The notes: a model not told the origin generated them from the letters alone. A DNA stretch of 9,072 nt from Balneolales bacterium (GCA_007127695.1 SKYW01000203.1:1-9072); one strand, 5' to 3'. Shown: positions 1-6,327, counted from the first letter of the stretch. Numbers and translations: made by a program.

Positions 1-746
1 CCAATGCCTCCTGGATCACCCGCTGGCCGGAGCTGACACCCTTCCTGGCCGGAATGAGAAGGGAGCTTCCCGGCAGGGATGTCGAATTCGGCTATCCCGC
101 CATGCGTCCGGAGAATCGCGCCGCAGTCGGTTTCTGGGAGCGTGAAGAGCCGGTCCATCTCCATTTCAGCCTGCATGGGATGCAGTTTTCAGAGGGATAT
201 CTGCTGCTCATAAACGACGAGTGGGAGAAGCGAACCCGGACTTGGCGGCGGAGTTTTGACAGCATTATGCGGAAAGAGGGGTTGCAGCCGCACGATCACG
301 ACCGTGGCGGAGACAAGGGCTTCAACTACATGGGGCCCGGGTTCACATCCACCCCGAAAGGGACCGCCATGCGTGAATTCTTTCTGGACAAGGGCGATCC
401 GGATACGGCGGCCTTGTTTCACAGCAGTTCGATGGAGTATCACCTAGGACGGAACCGCGATGCGCTGTGCATGGTCACCGAGTTTCCCCTATTTCTTGTC
501 AAAACCTCGCCGCAAAACGGCCTGCCGGAGAACTATCTTGCGCTGAAAGAGGAGCTGAAGCAGGAGTGGGAAGACCTTAAAAAGGAGCAAGCAGAGAAAC
601 GGACGAAAGTGTATTTGGATCCCGGTGTGGCAGACAGGCTTGTATCACGGTTTGGAATCCGGCCGGTTCCACTTGAGAAAGCCATGCGTCTTCAGCGGAT
701 GACCGTATGGAAAGCCATGGACCTGGCAGAAAGAAGCGTTGAATAA
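1..746 (+). CDS. Probable M14-family zinc carboxypeptidase, 3' part (5' end outside window)
   Basis: The frame is open from the window edge (first full codon at 3) to the TAA at 744-746, so this is the C-terminal ~247 residues of a longer protein. The ATG at 54 is probably internal, because coding-like sequence (NASWITRWPELTPF) precedes it. Numbering from that ATG, the segment HLHFSLHGM (35-43) resembles the region around the third zinc ligand of M14 carboxypeptidases. MVTEFPLFL (140-148) resembles the strand that carries the catalytic Glu (here Glu143). Between them, FTSTPKGTAM and FHSSSMEYH fit the family pattern. The last ~60 residues are charged and helical. The N-terminal half, with the HxxE zinc site and any signal peptide, is not visible, so localisation is unknown. 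It has no evident link to arginine synthesis, and a leader region separates it from the arg genes. The family call rests on motif resemblance only. Confidence 0.5.
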   Translation, partial: NASWITRWPELTPFLAGMRRELPGRDVEFGYPAMRPENRAAVGFWEREEPVHLHFSLHGMQFSEGYLLLINDEWEKRTRTWRRSFDSIMRKEGLQPHDHDRGGDKGFNYMGPGFTSTPKGTAMREFFLDKGDPDTAALFHSSSMEYHLGRNRDALCMVTEFPLFLVKTSPQNGLPENYLALKEELKQEWEDLKKEQAEKRTKVYLDPGVADRLVSRFGIRPVPLEKAMRLQRMTVWKAMDLAERSVE

Positions 747-769
747 TCGATCTAATTCGATGCAGGCAA

Positions 770-781
770 TTGACATTGACA
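770..781 (+). promoter_or_regulatory. Tandem TTGACA hexamers, possible -35 element(s) for the arg leader transcript
   Basis: TTGACA occurs twice back to back (770-775 and 776-781), 25 bp upstream of the leader peptide start. A transcript for the leader must begin somewhere here, which is why the site is worth noting. I see no convincing -10 hexamer at 16-18 bp from either copy, and no clear Bacteroidota-type TAnnTTTG element. The promoter assignment is therefore weak. Confidence 0.2.
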
Positions 782-787
782 AAAAAT

Positions 788-807
788 ATTCGGTTCTTCA
801 CCCGAAT
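788..807 (+). repeat. Perfect 6-bp inverted repeat at the start of the arg leader
   Basis: ATTCGG (788-793) and CCGAAT (802-807) are perfect inverted copies around an 8-base loop, TTCTTCAC. The right arm overlaps the first codon of the leader peptide (806-808). As RNA it could fold into a small hairpin that covers the leader start; as DNA it could be an operator. Seven of the eight loop bases (795-801, TCTTCAC) are exactly complementary to 888-894 (GTGAAGA), the start of the antiterminator arm. Confidence 0.4.
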
Positions 808-904
808 GATGATCAGCCACAGTTCATATCACCTAAGGACCAGCAACCGCCGTCGCCGCTTTCGCCGTCGTTCCATCGCCGGTACGTGTGAAGATTGTGT
901 CTGA
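806..904 (+). CDS. Arginine-rich leader peptide of the arg operon attenuator (32 aa)
   Basis: A short reading frame starts with two ATG codons (806, 809) and ends at TGA 902-904. The peptide begins MMISHSSYHLRTSN, continues RRRRFRRR (residues 15-22), and ends SIAGTCEDCV. The seven clustered Arg codons (848-859 and 863-871) are all CGC or CGT, which normally share one tRNA-Arg isoacceptor; an eighth Arg is AGG at 836. No Shine-Dalgarno sequence is visible, which is common in Bacteroidota-like genomes. The frame lies ahead of argG and is followed by a terminator hairpin. Its stop codon falls inside a competing antiterminator arm. A ribosome stalled on the Arg run would shield RNA to roughly 885, just short of the antiterminator at 887; a ribosome at the stop codon would cover that arm. 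This is the logic of the his, trp and leu leader peptides, here with Arg codons. The identity as a regulatory peptide is inference, strongly supported by codon content and position. Confidence 0.8.
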   Translation: MMISHSSYHLRTSNRRRRFRRRSIAGTCEDCV

Positions 905-946
905 TTAAACGGAATTTGATTGAGTTTAAAAAGCAGGATCTTCGCG
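887..946 (+). promoter_or_regulatory. Antiterminator hairpin of the arg attenuator
   Basis: Bases 887-910 can pair with 924-946. The core is GAAGAT (890-895) with ATCTTC (938-943), extended by G888-C945 and G-U pairs at 887, 889 and 896. Further pairs are 898-900 with 933-935, 902 with 931, and TTAAAC (905-910) with GTTTAA (924-929). There are mismatches at 897/936, 901/932 and 903/930, a bulged A904, and a 13-base loop. This fold consumes 931-940, the 5' side of the terminator stem, so the two structures exclude each other. The leader TGA (902-904) lies inside its 5' arm, so a terminating ribosome would block it. Pairing was worked out by hand and no energies were calculated. Confidence 0.65.
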
Positions 947-964
947 GGTTCTGCTTTTTTTTTT
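928..964 (+). terminator. Intrinsic terminator/attenuator upstream of argG
   Basis: AAAAAGCAG (928-936) pairs with CTGCTTTTT (951-959). The stem can be extended inward by 937-940 with 947-950 (including G-U pairs), leaving a six-base loop at 941-946. An uninterrupted run of ten T follows from 955 to 964. It lies 24 bases after the leader peptide stop and 103 bases before argG. It could also stop readthrough from the upstream peptidase gene. The competing antiterminator and the Arg-codon leader argue that its main role is conditional. The rest of the gap (965-1067) shows a T8 run at 1012-1019 and a weak CCGGG/UCCGG hairpin at 1023-1036, neither of clear meaning. Confidence 0.85.
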
Positions 965-1067
965 GCCTATTTTTACAGATATCCATTTCCATGAACCATA
1001 AGCTGCGGTCGTTTTTTTTCAGCCGGGATTATCCGGATGGGAACAGAGCGGCAAAAAGGGTGAAAAT

Positions 1068-2261
1068 ATGAGTAATCCGATAGTACTGGCCTACAGCGGT
1101 GGGCTCGATACCAGTTTTTGCATCCCCTACCTGAAAGAAAAATACAAGACGGATGTACATGCCGTTATCGTCGATTGTGTGGGGCTGACCCGGACAGAAA
1201 AGGAGGCCATCCGGGATCGCGCCCTGAAACTTGGTGCGGCTGAGTTTGCCTGCGTGGACGGCTTCCCGCCCCTTTTTGACCGGATCCTCTCCTACCTTAT
1301 AAAGGGCAACGTACTTCGTGACCGTACCTATCCCATGTGTGTCGGTGCCGAACGCTACATCCAGGCAGAGATGATCATGGAATATGCCCGGGAACAGGGT
1401 ACCAACCGTATTGCGCATGGATCAACCGGTGCCGGCAACGACCAGGTCCGGTTCGATGTGGCGTTGTTGAACGGGCTGGATGGGGCGGAGATCATCGCGC
1501 CGATCCGCGACGAAGGCCTGACCCGCGAGTACACCACCTCCTTTCTGAAGGAGCGCGGTTTTGATGTCCCGAAAAAAACTACCGAATATTCGATCAATGA
1601 CGGCATTTGGGGAACCAGTGTCGGCGGCACCGAGACCCTTGTGAGCGATCAGGCCCTGCCGTTTGAAGCATTCCCCCACCTCAAGCCGCCGCACCTGCTG
1701 GACGATGAGCCGGAAGAGATCACCCTCGATTTTGCAAACGGACTCCCTGTCGCCGTCAACGGGCACCAGATGGATCCCGCCGCCCTGCTGTCGGTCCTGC
1801 GGGAGTTTGGCCGTTATCACGGAATAGGAATGGGCATGCACCTGGGGGATACCATCCTGGGTATCAAAGGGCGCATCGGCTTTGAAGCACCCGTGGCGCG
1901 TATCATCTACCTGGCCCATCGTGAACTGGAAAAACTGGTCCTGAGCCAGGATCAGCGACAGCTTAAAGACCAGCTGGGCGACCAGTACGGTGCCATGCTG
2001 CACGAAGCGAAATACTATGATCCGGTGATGCGCGACATTGAGGCATTTTTCAACTCCACCCAGGCAAGGGTCTCCGGCGATGTCACCATCTATGCCTGCC
2101 GCGGCAGTATTTTCCCGCTCAAAGCCTCCTCCCCGCACAGCGTCCTGAATACCGATGTCGCAAAATATGGCGAGGAGTCAAGCGGATGGGACGGCAACGA
2201 AGCCCGGGCATTTTCCAAATTGTACAGTATTCGTACGCAACTCTACAAAAAGACACGGTAA
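1068..2261 (+). CDS. argG: Argininosuccinate synthase
   Basis: The enzyme joins citrulline and aspartate, using ATP, to give argininosuccinate, the penultimate step of cytosolic arginine synthesis. The 397-aa length is normal for the family. The N-terminal PP-loop ATP site AYSGGLDTS is at residues 8-16. The family signature HGSTGAGNDQVRFD is at 117-130, and TTEYSIND followed by WGTS is at 171-184. The HGSTGAGND variant and NVLR (81-84) resemble Bacteroidota-type ArgG. The ATG at 1068 has AAAGGG at 1055-1060, seven bases upstream, and puts the PP-loop at the expected distance from the N-terminus. It is the first structural gene after the attenuator leader, so its expression should respond most directly to that element. 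No truncation or frameshift is seen. Confidence 0.97.
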   Translation: MSNPIVLAYSGGLDTSFCIPYLKEKYKTDVHAVIVDCVGLTRTEKEAIRDRALKLGAAEFACVDGFPPLFDRILSYLIKGNVLRDRTYPMCVGAERYIQAEMIMEYAREQGTNRIAHGSTGAGNDQVRFDVALLNGLDGAEIIAPIRDEGLTREYTTSFLKERGFDVPKKTTEYSINDGIWGTSVGGTETLVSDQALPFEAFPHLKPPHLLDDEPEEITLDFANGLPVAVNGHQMDPAALLSVLREFGRYHGIGMGMHLGDTILGIKGRIGFEAPVARIIYLAHRELEKLVLSQDQRQLKDQLGDQYGAMLHEAKYYDPVMRDIEAFFNSTQARVSGDVTIYACRGSIFPLKASSPHSVLNTDVAKYGEESSGWDGNEARAFSKLYSIRTQLYKKTR

Positions 2262-2286
2262 TACTCGCTTACGCATTATAATCTAT

Positions 2287-3366
2287 ATGGGACTTACAGA
2301 AATAACAGCGGATATCATTGCTTCCAGCTCGGCTTCCGTAAAGCTGGAACATGCGATGAAAATTGCTCCAAATATTGTAGCAGAGGAAGGGTATCTTGTT
2401 GCGGTAAAAACGCTTGATACAAAAGATCGCTATAACCAGATTGAAACCAGCGAAGGGGTGATCATCCCCTATGGCAAGGATCAGATCGTAGTCGGGGCGC
2501 TGGGCGAGCGGCAGGCATTGCGGGGTTACAGCGGCATCATCCCGCGGTCTGTCAAAAAAGGGGATATCCTGCACATTTTGAACATGGGGGGTATCATCGG
2601 GAGCTGTCAGTCGCCGCATCCCGATCACGGTCCGGCCATGCGGGTGGAGGTGCTTGGCGCCGTGATGATCGTGGATGGCGACGAGGATCCGGGCATCTTC
2701 AAGCACGCCTGTATCCAGGATTTTGCCATCGACTGGGCCTACAATCTCACGGAAAGCGTCCCGCTGATTGCCGTGACCGGGACCTGCATGCACGTCGGCA
2801 AGACGATGGCGGCAACGATGATCGTGCGCCAGCTCTCCGCACAGGGATACAAGGTGGCCGCCGCCAAGCTGACAGGCGCCTCGCTCATGCGCGATACTCG
2901 GGAAATGAAGGAGAACGGCGCTATTGCCGCGGCGCACTTCGGCATGGCCGGACTCGTATCCACCACGGGAAAAAATATCCTGCCGATGGCCAAGGGCCTG
3001 ATAAAGTACCTCAATGAGTTCAATCCGGATGCCATTGTGCTGGAGTTCGGTGACGGGATCATCGGTGCGTACGGGGTGGACAGTCTGCTCATGGACAAGG
3101 AGCTCATGCAGTTCACGCGCACGCATGTGGTTGCGGCGCAGGATTTCATGGGGTGCTGGTCCGCCGACCACTTCTTCCGGAAACGGTACACGAGTGGCAT
3201 ATCCATCATTACCGGTCCGGTCACCGACAACCTCGTGGGTATCCAGTTCATCCAGAACACCCTTGGCATTCGGGCCGTCAATGCGGTGGCCGACCCGAAA
3301 AAACTCGGGGATATGGTCGCTGATATCACTTTTGCCGCACCCACCAAAAAAGAGCCGTTCCTATGA
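2287..3366 (+). CDS. P-loop NTPase of unknown function inside the arg operon (BioD/MobB-like nucleotide site)
   Basis: This 359-aa protein is one I cannot name. An N-terminal, mostly beta-like region of ~155 residues contains a Gly-rich stretch, LNMGGIIGSCQSPHPDHGP (98-116). It is followed by a P-loop domain with VTGTCMHVGKT (163-173), the G-x5-GKT form found in dethiobiotin synthetase (GTDTxVGKT) and related CobQ/MobB enzymes. After the P-loop, LSAQGYKVAAAKLTGASLMRD (183-203) also parallels BioD, and DAIVLEFGDG (248-257) is a plausible Walker B strand. There is no signal peptide or membrane segment, so it is probably cytosolic. The start at 2287 is chosen because the frame upstream of it runs into argG and does not look conserved; it leaves 25 bp after argG. 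The 3' end overlaps argC by four bases (ATGA). The placement implies a role tied to arginine synthesis, perhaps an ATP-dependent ligase or kinase-like reaction or a regulatory ATPase. DUF1611-like proteins are a possible relative. These roles are guesses. Confidence 0.85.
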   Translation: MGLTEITADIIASSSASVKLEHAMKIAPNIVAEEGYLVAVKTLDTKDRYNQIETSEGVIIPYGKDQIVVGALGERQALRGYSGIIPRSVKKGDILHILNMGGIIGSCQSPHPDHGPAMRVEVLGAVMIVDGDEDPGIFKHACIQDFAIDWAYNLTESVPLIAVTGTCMHVGKTMAATMIVRQLSAQGYKVAAAKLTGASLMRDTREMKENGAIAAAHFGMAGLVSTTGKNILPMAKGLIKYLNEFNPDAIVLEFGDGIIGAYGVDSLLMDKELMQFTRTHVVAAQDFMGCWSADHFFRKRYTSGISIITGPVTDNLVGIQFIQNTLGIRAVNAVADPKKLGDMVADITFAAPTKKEPFL

Positions 3367-4496
3367 GTGACATTATTTCTGTCTCGGTTGCAGGGGCAAG
3401 CGGATACACCGGCATGGAGGCGATCCGTATCCTGCACGGACACCCGAATGTGAACCTGACCCGCCTCTACGGCAGCAAATCGGCCGGAAGTGCGTTCTCC
3501 AGCCACTACAAGGGGATGGAGGAACTGGTGGATCTGCCCATCCTGCCTTTTGATGAGCTCGATTCGGATCAATCGGACGCGATCTTTCTGGGTCTTCCCC
3601 ACGGCAAATCGGCCGAAGCGGCCAAAACGCTGTTCGATGCCGGATACAAGGGGCGCATTGTGGATATGAGCTCGGATTTCCGGCTCAAAGACCCGAAGGC
3701 CTACGAGAAATGGTACGGGTGGACCCATCCCCACCCTGAACTTATCGACCGGTTTGTGTACGGCCTCACGGAGTGGTACCGCAATGATATCCGCATGGCC
3801 GACCACATTTCGAATCCGGGGTGTTTTGCCAGTGCCATTCAGCTTGGCCTGCTTCCCTTTGCCAAGGCGGGACTGGTCTCCTCCTGCGATGTGACCGGCA
3901 TCACCGGCTCTTCCGGTTCCGGAGCTTCGCCGTCAGCCGGCACCCATTTTTCGAGCAGGTTTGGAAATGTAAAGGCCTACAAGGTATATGGACACCAGCA
4001 TATCGGCGAAGTGAACCAGACCCTGGCCGATCAGCTGGGCGTGCAACAGTCCGGCCCTGATGGCGGCAACGCGGAGGGTGGCGGGACAGGCAGTGCATCG
4101 TCCGCCGGGGCGACCGGGGGTGCCGAAGCCGCAGCAACGGGATCCGGAGTTCTGCCGAAGGTCCGTTTTGTGCCGGTATCCGGTCCGTTTGTGCGGGGCA
4201 TCTGGATGACCCTGACATGTACCCTTTCGGAGGAAACACACGCCGGCAGCCTGCTGGAAGAAGAGTATTACAACGCGCCGCTTGTGCGGCTGCAGGAAGG
4301 GCTGCCTGAACTCAAACAGGTGGTCGGCAGCGCATTCACGGACATCGGATGGGTGCAGCAGGGACGCCAGGTCGTCATTGGTGTCGCCATCGACAATCTC
4401 CTCAAAGGAGCGGCGTCACAAGCCGTACAAAACCTGAACCTGATGATGGACTGGCCCGAAGAGACGGGACTGACCTTCCCGCCGGCCATACTCTGA
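3363..4496 (+). CDS. argC: N-acetyl-gamma-glutamyl-phosphate reductase (N-acyl type)
   Basis: ArgC reduces N-acyl-glutamyl-5-phosphate with NADPH to the semialdehyde, the third step of the linear/acyl arginine pathway. The Rossmann start GASGYTGMEAIRIL (11-24) is typical. The catalytic Cys is Cys154 in SNPGCF (150-155), and HQHIGEVNQ (211-219) carries the conserved His. VSGPFVRGI (272-280) matches the PxxRG region near the active site. At 377 aa it is longer than the usual ~345, because residues ~228-262 (4044-4148) form a Gly/Ser/Ala/Asn-rich low-complexity insert between helix ADQLGVQ and the strand VRFVPVSG. The start ATG overlaps the TGA of the P-loop gene (ATGA), indicating translational coupling. 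The stop (TGA 4494-4496) shares one base with an ATG at 4496. All core motifs are intact, so the enzyme is expected to be active. Confidence 0.95.
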   Translation: MSDIISVSVAGASGYTGMEAIRILHGHPNVNLTRLYGSKSAGSAFSSHYKGMEELVDLPILPFDELDSDQSDAIFLGLPHGKSAEAAKTLFDAGYKGRIVDMSSDFRLKDPKAYEKWYGWTHPHPELIDRFVYGLTEWYRNDIRMADHISNPGCFASAIQLGLLPFAKAGLVSSCDVTGITGSSGSGASPSAGTHFSSRFGNVKAYKVYGHQHIGEVNQTLADQLGVQQSGPDGGNAEGGGTGSASSAGATGGAEAAATGSGVLPKVRFVPVSGPFVRGIWMTLTCTLSEETHAGSLLEEEYYNAPLVRLQEGLPELKQVVGSAFTDIGWVQQGRQVVIGVAIDNLLKGAASQAVQNLNLMMDWPEETGLTFPPAIL

Positions 4497-4503
4497 TGCA
4501 AAT

Positions 4504-4511
4504 AAAAGGAG
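4504..4511 (+). promoter_or_regulatory. Shine-Dalgarno sequence that decides the argF' start
   Basis: AAAAGGAG lies eight bases upstream of the ATG at 4520. A second in-frame ATG at 4496, overlapping the argC stop as TGATG, has no such sequence in front of it. This favours 4520 as the main start. Restart at 4496 by a ribosome finishing argC cannot be excluded and would add eight residues. Confidence 0.6.
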
Positions 4512-4519
4512 CTGCAAAT

Positions 4520-5557
4520 ATGGCCCCGGACAACATTGACAGAACCGCACATTTTATCCACCTCTCCGACCGGGACGATGCCGCATTGCGGGACCTTCTC
4601 CGTCTTGCGCGAAACCTGAAGAGCGACGATTTCAGGGAGCCGGTTGCCGCGGGCAAAACCATCGGGCTGATTTTCCTGAACCCCTCGCTGCGGACCCGCA
4701 TCTCATTTGAAACGGCTGCCGTGCACCTTGGGGCGGGTACCTCCATCATCCAGCCCGGACAGGGAGTCTGGACCTTTGAAACACGCACCGGCGTTGTTAT
4801 GGATGGAGACCGGACCGAACACCTTAAGGAGGCAGTGCAGGTTATTTCGCGCTATGTGGATCTGATCGGTGTCCGTGCGTTTGCCGGCATGAGGGACCTC
4901 GACGAGGATCTGGAGGACCGGCTTCTGGAGGATATCGCTCGTTATGCCACAGTACCCGTCATCAACATGGAAAGCGCCCGGGAGCACCCCTGCCAGGCAC
5001 TGGCTGACGGTCTGACCATGATGGAAAGGTTTGAGGGCCGTCCGGAGGGCCGGAAGTTCGTGCTGAGCTGGGCCCCCCATCCCAAGCCCCTGCCTATGGC
5101 CGTGCCGAATAGTGCGCTGGAAATCGCCGCACGCCTGGGCATGGACGTAACACTTGTAAGTCCGCCCGAAATGAAGCTGCCCGATACGGTTCTGGACCAC
5201 GTGCAGACACACGCCGTACGAAACGGGGGACAGCTTCGGGTGGAACACGACCAGGAATCGGCTTTCCGGGATGCGGACATCATCTACGGGAAATCATGGG
5301 CCGCCCCGCTGGCATACCAGGACCCGGCCGCCGAAAACGAACTCCGCACGACCACCTACGGCAACTGGACCATCAACACCAAACTGATGTCCCTTACCAA
5401 CCGCGCCGCATTCATGCACTGCCTGCCGGTGCGACGAAATGTCGTTGTCACCGACAAGGTGCTTGACGGTCCCGGAGCCATCCACGTCGACCAGGCAGAG
5501 AACCGCCTGCATGTGCAAAAAGCGGTATTGATGAACCTGATGGGACTGCAGCCATGA
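4520..5557 (+). CDS. argF': N-acyl-ornithine carbamoyltransferase (acetyl- or, more likely, succinyl-ornithine)
   Basis: The enzyme transfers the carbamoyl group of carbamoyl phosphate to N-acyl-ornithine, giving N-acyl-citrulline; acylornithine replaces free ornithine in these pathways. The protein has 345 aa from ATG 4520. The carbamoyl-phosphate motif is NPSLRTR (54-60), with HPCQ at 156-159 and HCLP at 300-303. The segments SWAPHPKPLPMAVPNSA (183-199) and DQAENRLHVQKA (324-335) are diagnostic of the AOTCase/SOTCase branch. Lys334 matches the Lys that is carboxylated in the Xanthomonas AOTCase. In the loop MDGDRTEH (94-101), Thr99 sits where the Xanthomonas acetylornithine enzyme has Glu92 and the Bacteroides succinylornithine enzyme has Pro. 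Published substitution of that Glu by small residues switches preference to succinylornithine, so succinyl use is favoured here. This alignment is from memory. The gene overlaps argB by four bases. Confidence 0.93.
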   Translation: MAPDNIDRTAHFIHLSDRDDAALRDLLRLARNLKSDDFREPVAAGKTIGLIFLNPSLRTRISFETAAVHLGAGTSIIQPGQGVWTFETRTGVVMDGDRTEHLKEAVQVISRYVDLIGVRAFAGMRDLDEDLEDRLLEDIARYATVPVINMESAREHPCQALADGLTMMERFEGRPEGRKFVLSWAPHPKPLPMAVPNSALEIAARLGMDVTLVSPPEMKLPDTVLDHVQTHAVRNGGQLRVEHDQESAFRDADIIYGKSWAAPLAYQDPAAENELRTTTYGNWTINTKLMSLTNRAAFMHCLPVRRNVVVTDKVLDGPGAIHVDQAENRLHVQKAVLMNLMGLQP

Positions 5558-6327
5558 GTACGCTCCTGATAAAGCTGAGCGGGAATGTCGTTGCTGACAG
5601 CAATGCGCTGGACAGGCTGGCGGAATACATCCACAATCGGCGTAATGCGGGAGACCAGCTGGTCCTGGTTCATGGCGGCGGAAAGCAGATCAACGAGCTC
5701 AGCCGAGAGCTGGACCTGCCGGTCCACCAGGTTGCCGGGCGTCGCGTCACTAACGAGCAGGCCCTCAAGGTCCTGCTCTACACCGTCGGCGGCAAAGTCA
5801 ACCGCGAACTGGTCGCCATTTTACGTAACAACGATATTTCGTCGGTCGGAATTACCGGAATTGACGGCGAGTTGACAACGGCATTTCGTCGACCTCCTCT
5901 CGATATCGACGGCGAACCTGTTGATTTCGGGTTGGTTGGAGAGATGGAGTCGGTGGACCGGACCCTGGTTGAGCATTTGCTCAAGGGAGGATACGTGCCG
6001 GTGATAGGATGCCTTACCTGGTCGGTGGAACATGGCATCCTCAACATCAATGCGGACACGTTTTCCATCCGGATTGCCCTGGCTTTGCAGGTAAGCGAGC
6101 TCATCATGCTGATGGATCCGCCTGCGGTGCTGGATGGCGACGGCAAGCCGGTGCCTGAGATGCGCCGGTCGGACTGGCAGCGCGGGCTGCAGGAAGGTTG
6201 GATTACCGACGGAATGAAGCCGAAGCTGCTCATGGCATTTGAAGCGCTGGATAAGGGGGTGACGTCCGTGCTCCTCGCCAACGCCGATACGCTTGCAGCC
6301 GGCGGCGGAACCTGCATCCATTCATGA
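5554..6327 (+). CDS. argB: Acetylglutamate kinase (N-acyl-glutamate kinase)
   Basis: ArgB phosphorylates the gamma-carboxylate of N-acyl-glutamate, the second step of the pathway. The 257-aa length equals the short, E. coli-like form, without the N-terminal helix of arginine-inhibited hexameric enzymes. Enzyme-level feedback by arginine is therefore less likely. Visible motifs are LIKLSGN (5-11, catalytic Lys7), LVHGGGKQI (38-46), GRRVT (62-66, substrate-binding Arg64), NINAD (164-168, Asp168 matching E. coli Asp162) and ITDGMKPK (217-224, Lys224 matching Lys217). The usual KxGG near the N-terminus reads KLSG, so Ser replaces the first Gly. This is a conservative oddity in the phosphate-binding turn. 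The start overlaps the argF' stop (ATGA) and the end overlaps the argE start (ATGA). If the pathway is succinylated, this kinase would act on N-succinylglutamate. Confidence 0.95.
   Translation: MSTLLIKLSGNVVADSNALDRLAEYIHNRRNAGDQLVLVHGGGKQINELSRELDLPVHQVAGRRVTNEQALKVLLYTVGGKVNRELVAILRNNDISSVGITGIDGELTTAFRRPPLDIDGEPVDFGLVGEMESVDRTLVEHLLKGGYVPVIGCLTWSVEHGILNINADTFSIRIALALQVSELIMLMDPPAVLDGDGKPVPEMRRSDWQRGLQEGWITDGMKPKLLMAFEALDKGVTSVLLANADTLAAGGGTCIHS

Noticed and set aside
741..761. GAAT...ATTC and ATCGA...TCGAT inverted repeats as a possible ArgR (ARG box) operator
   Set aside because: The half-site spacing is 10 bases, not the 4 of the ARG-box consensus, and it overlaps the stop of the upstream gene; arms of 4-5 bp are too short to support it.
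1005..1019. Second T-rich terminator candidate before argG (T8 run)
   Set aside because: No stable hairpin precedes the T run.
2277..2282. Perfect TATAAT just before the P-loop gene
   Set aside because: It lies only four bases before the ATG with no -35 sequence at the right distance; probably chance in an AT-rich spacer.
2155..2286. Longer N-terminus for the P-loop gene starting inside argG
   Set aside because: It would overlap the argG C-terminus by 107 bases, and the extra residues have no family-like character; the ATG at 2287 just after argG is more plausible.
2739..3806. 355-codon minus-strand frame opposite the P-loop gene and argC (and a 300-codon one at 2269-3171)
   Set aside because: Both are antisense to real genes, lack motifs, and are explained by codon-position GC bias.
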